This document shows positions 8,754 through 17,820 of a DNA stretch of 64,000 nt, piece after piece. A model generated the notes under the pieces. The model saw only the letters and a program-made list of their open reading frames with translations. It was not told the origin of the DNA and made no database searches. Positions within the stretch are counted from its first letter, which is position 1. Each line of letters begins with the position of its first letter. Made by a program: the position numbers and the translations under genes. The stretch is taken from the NCBI RefSeq assembly GCF_000820105.1, contig NZ_CDDB01000080.1:29127-93126 (forward strand). The letters are read 5' to 3'. The stretch comes from Aeromonas schubertii. GTDB taxonomy: Bacteria > Pseudomonadota > Gammaproteobacteria > Enterobacterales > Aeromonadaceae.

Positions 8754-10007
8754 TCAACGGGCCCGGGTGAGGGCCCATCGCTCCAGCAGGTTGACCGCTT
8801 GCACCAGGACGCCCTCATCGAAGTCGAAGGCGTTGTGGTGGTGCGGGGCTGCGAGTGTGGCACCCAGCACCAGATAGGCCGCCTGCCCCCCTGCGCGCTG
8901 CACCCGCTCCATCAGAAAGCCGGCATCCTCGCTGGCACCGAAGCGCCGGGTCGGCACCACCTCCAGCCCCTCATCCCGGGCCAATGGCGCCAACTCGCTC
9001 AGCAGCTCGGGGGAGTTGGCCAGGCCCTGTGCCTCTCCCTGCTTGATGATGCGATAGGTCACTCCGTAAGCGAGTGCCGTACCCTCCACGATCCGCTGCA
9101 CCTGCCCGAACATATAGTCGTTGAGGTGAGGGGCGGCGCCACGGGTCTCCCCGCACAGGAGGGCATGTTCGGCAATCACGTTACGCCCGCTTCCCCCCTG
9201 CAGGGTGCCTATGTTGATCCGGGTCATGCCATCCCGATGGCGGGGAATGCCGAACAGTGCCGTGGTGGCGCTGCAGGCGGCCGCCAGCGCGTTGGTGCCG
9301 GCGTTGGGCTCCAGGCCTGCGTGGGCGGGCGTGCCGAAGAAGTGGACATCGAACTTGGTGGAGCAGAGAAAATCGGTGGGATTGAGGACTAGCTCGCCAC
9401 TGTCGGCATGGATCCCGAGGTGCAGGCAGAGCAGTGCGTCTACATCATCGAGGGCCCCGCCCGATGCCATCGCCTTGCCACCACGGCACCCCTCTTCGGC
9501 AGGCTGGAACAGCAGCTTGATACGGCCGCAAAGCTGCGCCTTGTGTTGCATCAGCCTGGTTGCCAGTGCAACACCGATGGCGGTGTGGCCATCATGGCCG
9601 CAGGCGTGCATCCATCCCGGATTCTGTGAGCAGAACCCGTCTCGCACCGGCGGGTGATGGGGATCATCGCTCTCGCTCACCTCGACGGCATCGATGTCGA
9701 AACGAAAGGCCAGGGTGGGGCCCGGGCGACCGGTCTCCAACAGGCCCATGACACCGGTCAGATCCCCCATGCGCTCGAGCCAGGCGGGATCGCCCCCTTG
9801 ATGCAAGGCTCTGGCCTTCTCGGCCGCCACATCGACCTCACGACCCATCACAAAGGGGGCCGCCAGCAGACTCTCCCCAAGGAGCAGGGAGTATCCCGAT
9901 GCCTCCAGGTGACGGGCTATCAGGCTGGTAGTGCGAAACTCTTTCCAGGCGGCTTCGGGGTAGCGGTGCAGATCCCGTCGCCACGTGACCAGCTCATCGA
10001 CGTGCAT
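8754..10007 (-). CDS. M20 family amidohydrolase, AbgA-like
   Basis: 417 residues. M20 metallopeptidase motifs: the RFDIDAVEV metal-ligand Asp region, MHACGHDGHTAIG near residue 135, FQPAEEG with the catalytic Glu, and a C-terminal HHHNAFDFDEG segment. The N-terminus WRRDLHRYPEAAWKEFRTTSLIA and the overall length resemble the A subunit of E. coli p-aminobenzoyl-glutamate hydrolase (AbgA) more than indole-acetyl-amino-acid hydrolases. No abgB or abgT partner lies nearby, so a different N-acyl-amino-acid substrate is possible. The ATG at 10007 is preceded by GAGGAGAAAAAG, a strong ribosome site. Confidence 0.85.
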   Translation of the reverse strand: MHVDELVTWRRDLHRYPEAAWKEFRTTSLIARHLEASGYSLLLGESLLAAPFVMGREVDVAAEKARALHQGGDPAWLERMGDLTGVMGLLETGRPGPTLAFRFDIDAVEVSESDDPHHPPVRDGFCSQNPGWMHACGHDGHTAIGVALATRLMQHKAQLCGRIKLLFQPAEEGCRGGKAMASGGALDDVDALLCLHLGIHADSGELVLNPTDFLCSTKFDVHFFGTPAHAGLEPNAGTNALAAACSATTALFGIPRHRDGMTRINIGTLQGGSGRNVIAEHALLCGETRGAAPHLNDYMFGQVQRIVEGTALAYGVTYRIIKQGEAQGLANSPELLSELAPLARDEGLEVVPTRRFGASEDAGFLMERVQRAGGQAAYLVLGATLAAPHHHNAFDFDEGVLVQAVNLLERWALTRAR

Positions 10008-10123
10008 CTTTTTCTCCTCGTCAGCGATACGCAGGCTATTGTGCTCCCTTGGGCCTGGCAGGCAAGGGGGTTGATCTTCTGGTAGGAGCAGTAAATGTGT
10101 GACCGGATGGTTTTTTCAGGCAC

Positions 10124-10166
10124 AAAAAAGGGGCGATAAATGCCTGCAACAAGCATTTATCGCCCC
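10124..10166 (-). terminator. Rho-independent terminator of the small peptide gene
   Basis: A 14-bp perfect stem GGGGCGATAAATGC/GCATTTATCGCCCC (10130-10143 with 10153-10166), 9-base loop. Reading the minus strand it is followed by TTTTTTGTG, a proper U-run; on the plus strand only four T follow. It therefore ends minus-strand transcription from the gene at 10218-10301. Confidence 0.85.
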
Positions 10167-10217
10167 GCTTTTGGAGACGTCTGTCTCTTTAACTCTCAGC
10201 GCCAGCGCCGGTTTGAC

Positions 10218-10301
10218 TCACATCTGGGCCAAAGAGGGAACGGATGTGGCAATCAGGGCAAAAAAGACGGTAAAAACTGCAGTAACGATAAATTCTTTCA
10301 T
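10218..10301 (-). CDS. 27-residue hydrophobic peptide, unknown function
   Basis: Frame of 27 residues beginning MKEFIVTAVFTVFFALIATS and ending with SLAQM. It has one hydrophobic stretch of about 17 residues and could be a single-span membrane peptide or a short signal-like peptide. A ribosome site GAGGAG sits before the ATG, a sigma-70 promoter lies 35-60 bases upstream, and a strong terminator lies 50 bases downstream. This gives a self-contained transcript of roughly 200 nt. No family is recognised. Promoter, ribosome site and terminator together make it a real transcription unit; whether the peptide or the RNA is the active product is open. Confidence 0.6.
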   Translation of the reverse strand: MKEFIVTAVFTVFFALIATSVPSLAQM

Positions 10302-10335
10302 CTCCGCTCTCCTCGATGTGGTTGATTATGAAGCA

Positions 10336-10363
10336 ATCATACCATTCAGAGACATTAGTTCAA
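10336..10363 (-). promoter_or_regulatory. Extended -10 sigma-70 promoter for the 27-residue peptide gene
   Basis: Minus strand: TTGAAC (10363-10358), 16-base spacer, then TGG-TATGAT with the -10 at 10341-10336. The TG one base before the hexamer is the extended -10 element. Confidence 0.65.
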
Positions 10364-10945
10364 TAGAAAACATGAAAAAATGTAGCCGTATCTATGGTTG
10401 TCTGGTTTTAACCTTGTTTTCTCCATCTTTCTTTTGTGAGTAATTTGGGCGGGGGAGGTGTGGTTTTTTTGTGTCTTTTGTTTTGGTAAGTAATTGTTTT
10501 TATGGTTGTTTAAGTTCTTGCTAGAGAGCGGGTGAGATGGTTGCAAGAAAGGCTGAGCAAGCCACCTTGCAGATTTCTTTCATGCGGCAGCCCTCTGAAG
10601 GCTTCTTTTTTTGTAAGAAATGGTCGATTTGTATGATGTGGTGGGTGAAGTGCCACTTCCTGTCGTGCTTTTGTGTGAAAAACAACCTTGGGATTTGATG
10701 GGCTCCATCATGGGCGGCTCGCGGCCAAGACGCCAACGGGGTCACTTTCCGATAGCCGCGCGGGTATGACCCCCGCGGGTTACGCTCACCACACAGGGGG
10801 GGTCGATGCCATCTGGATAAAGAACTTGACAGTAATGGTGGTGAGCATCGTTGGCCAATGAAGATGGGAGTGCTTATCTTTTACTTCTCACAGAATTCAC
10901 ATCCGGTTAGTATCGCTTGGCAAAATAATAAAAAGGAGTTCAGGG
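10364..10945. other. AT-rich intergenic region upstream of the LuxR-type gene
   Basis: About 580 bases with visibly lower GC than the neighbours and several T-runs. I see no convincing gene. It holds a 9-bp inverted repeat GCTCACCAC (10784-10792) / GTGGTGAGC (10838-10846) and a TTGACA at 10830, possible control elements for the gene at 10946, and a 20-residue minus-strand frame (10521-10583) that I do not trust. Confidence 0.4.
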
Positions 10946-12016
10946 GTGTTGAGGACAGCGCAAGAAAGATTGCCGCACTATTTAGCGCAACTCTATGAGT
11001 GCGGTATAAATGATTCCGATATCAATTTGGTGCTGGAAGAGGTGCGCAGAGATTCTGGGAGTGCATTATCTCTGCTGCTGCTCAGAGATGAAGAGAGAAA
11101 TGGCAGGATTACGCTTTTTTCCAGTGGTCTGAGCGAGGCTCAGCATCACTATTACATTCAGCATCATCGCCAGGATATTTGGTTCAACCACTATCTCGAG
11201 AAGGGGTGCAAAGGGGTCGTCAAGGCCAATACCCTCAGCAACAAGGCGGGCCTGCTGGCCGGTTTTGGCGCTCACTTTGCCATCGGGGGCGTGTGTCGTG
11301 TCAGCGGTTATGGTCTGGCGAGCGTCAGCTCATATCGGGATCAGCAGCAGACAGACTTCGGTGATAAGGAAATTGATGTTTGGGATGGCCTCTATTTTGG
11401 ATTGGCCTCCTGGAGTCGTCACTATTGGAATCTGGTTGGGCTCGAATTGCAAAATCATCAATTGCAGCAGCTCATCAAACATCAGAATAAAGCGGTAGCC
11501 ATCGTTGACGAGAAGGGTGGGGTGCAATATTCCAACGCGGAATTTAACCGTATTGCAGATGATAATCATGAATTACGAATGCAACATGGTGTGTTGTCGG
11601 TCAACAACAAGGATCAGCAACGTCAATTTCGCGAATTGCTCGCCGGTTTTACCTATTCGACGCCGGGCTCTCCCCGCTATCTGTCGGTGACCCGAGGGGG
11701 AGGATTACGACCCCTGTTGCTGCAGGCCAGCCTGATGAGCGGACTGCGCAATGCCGAGCGTTATATCGAGCTGGTGATCCGCGATCCGGACCACGCCTTC
11801 TCACCGGATATCGCCGCCATGGGCAATCTCTATCCCTTGACCAGCGGCGAGCGGGAACTGCTGTTGTTGCTGAGCAAGGGTTACAGCAGTAGTGATATTG
11901 CCGAGCTGCGCGGAGTCAAGGTCGAAACGGTTCGCTCGACTCTCAAGAGTGTCTTCAAGAAGACCGATTGTCACAGTCAGAGCGAGCTCTTGCTCTTGCT
12001 GCAATCCATTTCATGA
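10946..12016 (+). CDS. LuxR-type helix-turn-helix transcriptional regulator
   Basis: 356 residues. A C-terminal LuxR/FixJ helix-turn-helix spans about residues 290-350: LTSGERELLLLLSKGYSSSDIAELRGVKVETVRSTLKSVFKKTDCHSQSEL in family terms (recognition helix VKVETVRSTLKSVF). The middle section (about 170-260) looks PAS-like (NKAVAIVDEKGGVQYSNAEF). The N-terminal 150 residues are unassigned. It lacks a response-regulator receiver domain, so it is likely a ligand- or partner-sensing regulator. The start is GTG at 10946, eight bases after AAAAGGAG. The CBS-domain gene begins 58 bases after its stop. Confidence 0.85.
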   Translation: MLRTAQERLPHYLAQLYECGINDSDINLVLEEVRRDSGSALSLLLLRDEERNGRITLFSSGLSEAQHHYYIQHHRQDIWFNHYLEKGCKGVVKANTLSNKAGLLAGFGAHFAIGGVCRVSGYGLASVSSYRDQQQTDFGDKEIDVWDGLYFGLASWSRHYWNLVGLELQNHQLQQLIKHQNKAVAIVDEKGGVQYSNAEFNRIADDNHELRMQHGVLSVNNKDQQRQFRELLAGFTYSTPGSPRYLSVTRGGGLRPLLLQASLMSGLRNAERYIELVIRDPDHAFSPDIAAMGNLYPLTSGERELLLLLSKGYSSSDIAELRGVKVETVRSTLKSVFKKTDCHSQSELLLLLQSIS

Positions 12017-12074
12017 GGCGTGTCTACACTCAAGGTGTCGCTGCCTGAGCAGTCGCAACGCGTTGGGGGAAGAT

Positions 12075-12494
12075 ATGCACTCATTGAAAGTAAAGGATTA
12101 TATGTTGGTGCGCCCGGTGACCCTGTCGCCCGATACCACGATACCTGCTGCCGTGGAGAAGTTTTTGCACAGCAACCAGATGGGGGGACCCGTGGTGGAC
12201 AAGCAGGGACACCTGCTGGGTTGGATCTCGGAACAAGATTGTATCGCCACCATGATAAAGGAGACCTATCACTGCGAGCGGGTAGCCCTGGTGGGGGATG
12301 TGATGCGCAAAGAGGTACTCAGTGTCGGGCCCGAGAGCTCGGTGCTGGAGCTGGCCAGCATGATGACGGAGCACAAACCCAAGATGTACCCGGTGCTTGA
12401 AGACGGGCGCCTGGTGGGGGTCATCAACCGTCATCTGGTGTTAAAGGCCATCAACGAGCAACTGCAGGACTGCTTTATCAATCATCCGGCTTGA
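12075..12494 (+). CDS. CBS-pair domain protein
   Basis: 139 residues made up of two CBS motifs: VKDYMLVRPVTLSPDTTIPAAVEKFL..GGPVVDKQGHLLGWISEQD and VMRKEVLSVGPESSVLELASMMTEHKPKMYPVLEDGRLVGVINR, each with the typical D/E-G-x-L-x-G-x-I ending. Stand-alone CBS pairs bind adenine nucleotides or related ligands and act as cytoplasmic sensors of partner proteins. No partner enzyme is fused. It follows the LuxR-type gene on the same strand; the ATG at 12075 has GGGGGA upstream. Confidence 0.85.
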   Translation: MHSLKVKDYMLVRPVTLSPDTTIPAAVEKFLHSNQMGGPVVDKQGHLLGWISEQDCIATMIKETYHCERVALVGDVMRKEVLSVGPESSVLELASMMTEHKPKMYPVLEDGRLVGVINRHLVLKAINEQLQDCFINHPA

Positions 12495-12511
12495 GGATGC
12501 ATCGACGACGA

Positions 12512-12536
12512 GGGACGGGGTAACCCGTCCCTTTCT
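12512..12536 (+). terminator. Rho-independent terminator after the CBS gene
   Basis: Stem GGGACGGG/CCCGTCCC with loop GTAA, then TTTCTCC, 17 bases after the stop codon. Confidence 0.7.
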
Positions 12537-12661
12537 CCTGGTCATTGCCGACCGCCTTTTTCTTGCGCCAGTCCGAGGGGATCTTTAGGATCGTGCCATT
12601 GCGTTAATCGGTCATTCCCCTGTGAGGGTGACCCCATCGATGGCTATCAGGAATCTCTCTC

Positions 12662-15600
12662 TTGTCTCTTACTCTTCCTGCCCTGCGGGCACGACTCGCC
12701 CACTGCATGAACCTCGACGCCCGCCAGTTGGCCAAGCGTCTGTACGGTGTCGCCAAGGTGCCGGCGGCCAAACAGGAGGCGGTGCTCGCCACCATCGACG
12801 CCGATCTGCGTCAGGCCGAGCAGCGCTACCAGACTCGTCTGGCGGGTGTTCCCAGGGTCAATTATCCCGAGAATCTCCCCGTCAGCCAGAAGGCGGATGA
12901 AATTGCCACCGCTATTCGCGATCATCAGGTGGTGATCATCGCCGGCGAAACCGGCTCGGGCAAGACCACCCAGATCCCCAAGATCTGCCTCTCTCTGGGG
13001 CGCGGGGTGAAGGGCTACATCGGCCACACCCAGCCGCGGCGTCTCGCGGCCCGCACCGTGGCGGCGCGCATTGCCGAGGAGATGCACTCCGAACTCGGCC
13101 AATACGTGGGTTACAAGGTGCGCTTTACCGATCAGGTGAGCGAGCAGACCCACATCAAGCTGATGACAGACGGTATCCTGCTGGCCGAAATTCAGCATGA
13201 CCGGCTGCTCACCCAGTACGACACCATCATCATCGACGAGGCCCACGAGCGCAGCCTCAACATCGACTTCATCCTGGGTTATCTCAAGGAGTTGCTGCCG
13301 CGCCGGCCCGATCTCAAGGTGATCATCACCTCGGCCACCATCGATCCGGAGCGCTTCTCCCGCCACTTCGGCAAGGCGCCCATCATAGAGGTATCGGGCC
13401 GCACCTACCCGGTAGAGGTGCGCTATCGCCCGTTGACCGACGGGGCGGATGACAGGGACGAGCTGCAGGGGATCTTCGATGCGGTCGAGGAGCTCAGCCA
13501 TGAGGGGCTCGGCGATATCCTCGTCTTCATGAACGGAGAGCGGGAAATTCGCGATACCGCCGATGGTCTGCGCAAGCTCAACCTGCGCGACACCGAGGTG
13601 TTACCGCTCTATGCGCGCCTCTCCAATGCCGAGCAGAACAAGGTGTTCCAGCCCCATGCGGGGCGGCGTATCGTGCTCGCCACCAACGTGGCCGAGACCT
13701 CCCTCACTGTGCCGGGCATTCGCTACGTGATCGATCCCGGTACGGCGCGGATCAGCCGTTACTCCTGGCGAACCAAGGTGCAGCGCCTGCCCATCGAGCC
13801 GGTCTCCCAGGCCAGTGCCAACCAGCGCAAGGGGCGTTGCGGCCGGGTGGCGGACGGGATCTGTATCCGCCTCTACTCGGAGGAGGATTTCAACGGCCGC
13901 CCCGCCTTCACGGATCCCGAGATCCTGCGCACCAACCTGGCCTCGGTCATCTTGCAGATGCTCTCCCTGGGCCTTGGGGACATGGAGGCCTTCCCCTTCG
14001 TCGAGCCGCCCGAGTCGCGCCACATCAAAGATGGTCTCTCCCTGCTCAAAGAGCTGGGGGCGGTTGAGGAGCGGCGTGGCCGCGACGGCCGTGAGGCACT
14101 CAGCCTCACCGAGACCGGTCGCCAGCTCGCGCGCATTCCCCTCGATCCCCGTCTGGCCAAGATGGTGATCACCGGGGCTGCCACCGGCTGCCTTAAAGAG
14201 ATGATGGTGATCACCTCGGCCCTGAGCATCCAGGATCCGCGCGAGCGCCCGATGGAAAAAAAACAGGCCGCCGACGAGCAGCACCGCCGCTTTGACGACA
14301 AAGACTCGGATTTTCTCGCCTTCCTCAACCTGTGGAACTACCTGCAGGAGCAGCAGGAGGCGCTCTCGAGCAATGCCTTCCGTCGCCAGTGCCAGAAGGA
14401 GTTTCTCTCCTACCTGCGGGTGCGTGAGTGGCAGGATATTCACTTCCAGCTGCGCCAGACCGTCAAGGAGCTGGGCTTTAAGAACAACAGCGAGCAGGGG
14501 GATTACAAGAGCATTCACTGCGCCATCCTCACCGGCCTGCTCAGTCACATCGGCAACAAGGATCTGGAGAAGAGCGAGTTTCTCGGGGCGCGCAATGCCC
14601 GCTTCCATCTCTTCCCGGCCTCGGGTCTGTTCAGGAAGCCGCCCAAGTGGGTGATGGCCGCCGAGCTGGTGGAGACCTCGCGCCTCTATGCCCGCATCAA
14701 CGCCCGCATCGAGCCCGAGTGGGTAGAGCCGCTGGCCGGCCATCTCATCAAGTTGCACCACAGCGAGCCCCACTGGTCGAAGAAGCAGGGCGCCGTCATG
14801 GCGAGCGAGAAGGTGACCCTGTTTGGCCTCACCCTGGTCGCCGAGCGGCCCATCAACTACAGCCGTCTCGATCCGGCACTGTGCCGCGAGCTTTTCATCC
14901 GCCATGCCCTGGTGGAGGGGGATTTCGAGACCCGCCACCGCTTCTTTGGCGAGAACCGCAAGCTCCTGGCCGAGGTCGAGGCCCTCGAGCACAAGTCGCG
15001 CCGGCGCGACATCCTGGTGGACGACGAGGACCTGTTCCGTTTCTACGAGGCGCGCATTCCCGAGGAGGTGGTCTCGGCACGCCACTTCGACAAGTGGTGG
15101 AAGGGGGCGCAGCAGCGCGATCCTGAACTGCTTAACTTCGAGCGCGAGATGCTGATGAAGGGGGATGCCGCCCACGTGAGTGAGCTCGACTACCCCAACA
15201 GCTGGCATCAGGGGCGTCTGAAGCTCAAGCTCAGCTACCAGTTTGAGCCGGGGGAGGCCGCCGACGGCGTCACCTTGCACATCCCGCTGCCGCTGCTCAA
15301 CCAGGTGGAGCCGGTGGGCTTCGAGTGGCAGATCCCGGGGCTGCGGCAAGAGCTCCTGGTGGCCCTCATCAAGTCCCTGCCCAAGCCGGTGCGCAAGAAC
15401 TTTGTGCCGGCCCCCAACTATGCGGAGGCGCTGATGGCCTCCATCAGCCCCGAGCAGGGGCCGCTGCTCGATGCCATGGAGCGCCACCTCAAGCGCATGA
15501 CCGGTGTCAGCGTGGATCGCGAGGCCTGGGACTGGAGCGGGGTGCCCGATCACCTGAAGCTCACCTTCCGGGTGGTGGACGAGCGCCAGCGCAAGGTGGC

Positions 15601-16546
15601 CGAGAGCAAGGATCTGCTCGCCCTCAAGGAGTCCCTGCGTGGCAAGGTGCAAGAGACCCTCTCCAGGGTGGCGGATGACGACATCGAGCAGTCGGGTCTG
15701 ACCCTGTGGAGTTTTGGTGAGTTGCCCAGGGAGTACAGCCAAAAACGCAGCGGCTTCGAGGTGAAAGCCTATCCGGCGCTGGTGGATGAGAAGGACTCGG
15801 TGGCCATTACCCTGGTCGAGAGCCCGGTGGTGCAGCAGCAGCTGATGTGGGCCGGCCAGCGTCGCCTCATCCTCCTGAACGTGCCGTCGCCTATCAAGTA
15901 CCTGCAGGAGAAGCTCCCCAACAAGTCCAAGCTGGGGCTCTACTTCAACCCCTTTGGCAAGGTGAGCGATCTTATCGATGACTGCATCGCCTGCGGCTGT
16001 GACAAGCTGATTGAACAGCATGGTGGCGTGGCCTGGGACGGCGAGAAGTTCGAGACGCTCAAGGAGTTTGTGCGCGCCGAGCTGAACGATGTGGTGGTGG
16101 AGGTCGCCAGCCAGGTGGAGGCGGTGCTGACCCTGGCCCACGACATCAGAAAACGGCTCAAGGGCAAGATGCAGCTCGACACCGCCTTTGCCATGTCGGA
16201 TGTGCAGGCCCAGCTGGAGCGGATGATCCACAAGGGGTTCGTCAGCGAGACCGGTTGGAAGCGCCTGCCCGATTTGCTTCGTTACCTGCGCGCCATCGAG
16301 CGCCGGCTCGAGAAGTTGGCGGTCGATGCCAACCGGGATCGGGTCTACATGCTCAAGGTGCAGAGTGTCGAGCAGGCCTATCAGGCCCTGCAGGCCAAGG
16401 TGCCCAAGGGGCAGCCCATGGCCCCCGAGGTGGCCGAGATCCGCTGGATGATCGAGGAGCTGCGCGTCTCCTTCTTCGCCCAGAATCTCGGCACCCCCTA
16501 TCCGGTTTCGGACAAGCGGGTATTGAACGCCATCGAGGCATGCTAA
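12662..16546 (+). CDS. hrpA: ATP-dependent RNA helicase HrpA (DEAH box)
   Basis: 1294 residues, the size of E. coli HrpA (1300). Motif I GETGSGKTT at residue 95, DEAH box IIDEAHERS near 192, motif III SATID, motif VI QRKGRCGR, then the HA2, OB-fold and the long HrpA-specific C-terminal region (DUF3418). HrpA is a 3'-5' RNA helicase that rescues stalled translating ribosomes and was linked to processing of fimbrial mRNA. The best start is TTG at 12662: it is the first start codon after an in-frame stop, CAGGA lies ten bases before it, and the residues LTLPALRARL align with the E. coli N-terminus. An ATG at 12707 would drop that conserved part. Confidence 0.93.
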   Translation: MSLTLPALRARLAHCMNLDARQLAKRLYGVAKVPAAKQEAVLATIDADLRQAEQRYQTRLAGVPRVNYPENLPVSQKADEIATAIRDHQVVIIAGETGSGKTTQIPKICLSLGRGVKGYIGHTQPRRLAARTVAARIAEEMHSELGQYVGYKVRFTDQVSEQTHIKLMTDGILLAEIQHDRLLTQYDTIIIDEAHERSLNIDFILGYLKELLPRRPDLKVIITSATIDPERFSRHFGKAPIIEVSGRTYPVEVRYRPLTDGADDRDELQGIFDAVEELSHEGLGDILVFMNGEREIRDTADGLRKLNLRDTEVLPLYARLSNAEQNKVFQPHAGRRIVLATNVAETSLTVPGIRYVIDPGTARISRYSWRTKVQRLPIEPVSQASANQRKGRCGRVADGICIRLYSEEDFNGRPAFTDPEILRTNLASVILQMLSLGLGDMEAFPFVEPPESRHIKDGLSLLKELGAVEERRGRDGREALSLTETGRQLARIPLDPRLAKMVITGAATGCLKEMMVITSALSIQDPRERPMEKKQAADEQHRRFDDKDSDFLAFLNLWNYLQEQQEALSSNAFRRQCQKEFLSYLRVREWQDIHFQLRQTVKELGFKNNSEQGDYKSIHCAILTGLLSHIGNKDLEKSEFLGARNARFHLFPASGLFRKPPKWVMAAELVETSRLYARINARIEPEWVEPLAGHLIKLHHSEPHWSKKQGAVMASEKVTLFGLTLVAERPINYSRLDPALCRELFIRHALVEGDFETRHRFFGENRKLLAEVEALEHKSRRRDILVDDEDLFRFYEARIPEEVVSARHFDKWWKGAQQRDPELLNFEREMLMKGDAAHVSELDYPNSWHQGRLKLKLSYQFEPGEAADGVTLHIPLPLLNQVEPVGFEWQIPGLRQELLVALIKSLPKPVRKNFVPAPNYAEALMASISPEQGPLLDAMERHLKRMTGVSVDREAWDWSGVPDHLKLTFRVVDERQRKVAESKDLLALKESLRGKVQETLSRVADDDIEQSGLTLWSFGELPREYSQKRSGFEVKAYPALVDEKDSVAITLVESPVVQQQLMWAGQRRLILLNVPSPIKYLQEKLPNKSKLGLYFNPFGKVSDLIDDCIACGCDKLIEQHGGVAWDGEKFETLKEFVRAELNDVVVEVASQVEAVLTLAHDIRKRLKGKMQLDTAFAMSDVQAQLERMIHKGFVSETGWKRLPDLLRYLRAIERRLEKLAVDANRDRVYMLKVQSVEQAYQALQAKVPKGQPMAPEVAEIRWMIEELRVSFFAQNLGTPYPVSDKRVLNAIEAC

Positions 16547-16588
16547 GCTCAAGCAACTGATAACAAAGCGATAAATGGAGGCAAGGGA

Positions 16589-17317
16589 ATGCTGCTTGGC
16601 TGGCTTGCACTGGTCTCGGTGAATGTCAGCGGCTATATGCCGCTGGCAGAGCAGACCTGGGTGTCACTCGATCCCGCCTGGTATCCCACCTCGCGTCCCT
16701 TGCCACAGATCTTCGCGGCCTGGCACGGCAATCAGTTTCCCGTGCTGGAGACAGAGCAGCGTCACGGCCGCTGGCAACTGCTCTTCCCCGCCCGCCTCAA
16801 GCCTCCCTTTACCCTGTTTGAAGGTGCCCCCCAGCTATCTCGCGTCTATCAGATGCGTCTGCGCCGCATCGACGAGATGGCCTATGGGGTCAGCGTGCGG
16901 CCTGGAGTGACTCCCGCCCCTGCCTCGCAGATCGAGATGCTACCTGCCCAGCGAGTGCCTCTGATCCGGGAGTGGGCCGGTTGGCAGGAGCCCTGGCATC
17001 CCAAAACGGCGCACACCCTCCGGGAGGTCGAGCAGGCCCCGGCGATTGACCCTTCCCCCCTGCCACAGGGGGTATGCCACCGGGTAGGGGCGGGGGAGAC
17101 CCTCTGGCGCATTGCCGATAACCTGGCCCGGGAGCGGGGCAGTGATACCTACACCCTGGTGTTGGCCCTGCACGCCGAAAACCGTGCCCGTCTGGGCCCT
17201 CGGGGTCAGGTGCGTTCGGGAAGCGAGCTGCGCTGCCCCGGGCCCGATCACCTGCAGCGCTATCAGGCGATGACGGCGGCCCAGCGTCAGGCGGCGGTGA
17301 TCGCCTTGCAGCGATGA
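16589..17317 (+). CDS. Secreted or membrane-anchored protein with FimV/LysM-like domain
   Basis: 242 residues. The N-terminus MLLGWLALVSVNVSGYMPLA is a short hydrophobic export signal or anchor. Residues about 165-215 (CHRVGAGETLWRIADNLA, followed by YTLVLALHAENRARL) resemble the LysM-like peptidoglycan-binding module of FimV and related assembly proteins. The middle part (residues 25-160) is not recognised. FimV-like modules act in the periplasm, linking envelope machines to the wall; here the module is C-terminal in a small protein rather than in a giant FimV. The gene follows hrpA after 42 bases with AATGGAGG upstream. Confidence 0.65.
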   Translation: MLLGWLALVSVNVSGYMPLAEQTWVSLDPAWYPTSRPLPQIFAAWHGNQFPVLETEQRHGRWQLLFPARLKPPFTLFEGAPQLSRVYQMRLRRIDEMAYGVSVRPGVTPAPASQIEMLPAQRVPLIREWAGWQEPWHPKTAHTLREVEQAPAIDPSPLPQGVCHRVGAGETLWRIADNLARERGSDTYTLVLALHAENRARLGPRGQVRSGSELRCPGPDHLQRYQAMTAAQRQAAVIALQR

Positions 17318-17323
17318 TGCGGC

Positions 17324-17352
17324 TTGCCTGCCAAGAGGGGCCGTGCTAGTAT
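17324..17352 (+). promoter_or_regulatory. Sigma-70 promoter of rplY
   Basis: TTGCCT (17324-17329), 17-base spacer, TAGTAT (17347-17352), leaving a leader of about 65 bases before the rplY ATG. Confidence 0.6.
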
Positions 17353-17424
17353 TCGCGCTCGTTTTGCGAGGTGTTGACCGGTCGCAGTCATCACCATTCA
17401 TTCATCCAGATAAGAGATATTGCT

Positions 17425-17712
17425 ATGTCTTTCGTATACCAAGCTGAAGTCCGTACTGACATGGGGAAAGGTGCGAGCCGCCGCCTGCGTCATGCTGACC
17501 TGGTTCCGGCCATCGTTTACGGTGCTGCCAAAGAAGCCGTTTCCGTTACCCTGGACCACAAAAAGCTGATCATCGACCAAGAGAAGCCGGAGTTCTACAG
17601 CGAAGTGCTGACCCTGGTTATCAACGGCGAAGAAGTAAAGGTTAAGGTCAAGGACATCCAGCGTCACCCGGTTAAGCCGAAGCTGGTTCACCTGGACTTC
17701 GTTCGCGCCTAA
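17425..17712 (+). CDS. rplY: 50S ribosomal protein L25
   Basis: 95 residues, the short (single-domain) L25 form found in E. coli (94). It carries the 5S rRNA-binding beta barrel, with the conserved [20 protein letters not shown] and the ending VHLDFVRA. L25 binds 5S rRNA loop E in the central protuberance of the large subunit. The ATG at 17425 gives the family length; an in-frame extension upstream is not conserved. It is monocistronic, with its own promoter and terminator. Confidence 0.95.
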   Translation: MSFVYQAEVRTDMGKGASRRLRHADLVPAIVYGAAKEAVSVTLDHKKLIIDQEKPEFYSEVLTLVINGEEVKVKVKDIQRHPVKPKLVHLDFVRA

Positions 17713-17730
17713 TCGCCGACGACCTTCAGA

Positions 17731-17757
17731 AAAAGGCCACCTCAGGGTGGCCTTTTT
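17731..17757 (+). terminator. Rho-independent terminator of rplY
   Basis: Stem AAGGCCACC/GGTGGCCTT with a short loop and a TTTTT run, 19 bases after the rplY stop. Confidence 0.85.
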
Positions 17758-17820
17758 GCATTTGCGCGTCAGGCAACGAGATGGCCAGACAGAGCAGAGC
17801 CGCCCTGGGGCGGCTCTCTG

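Noticed and set aside
10521-10583. 20-codon minus-strand frame with an AGAGGG ribosome-like site
   Set aside because: Too short, no promoter or terminator; kept only as a remark in the gap description.
13601-16552. 983-codon frame antisense to hrpA
   Set aside because: Same shadow effect; no ribosome site and no recognisable domain, while hrpA is complete on the other strand.
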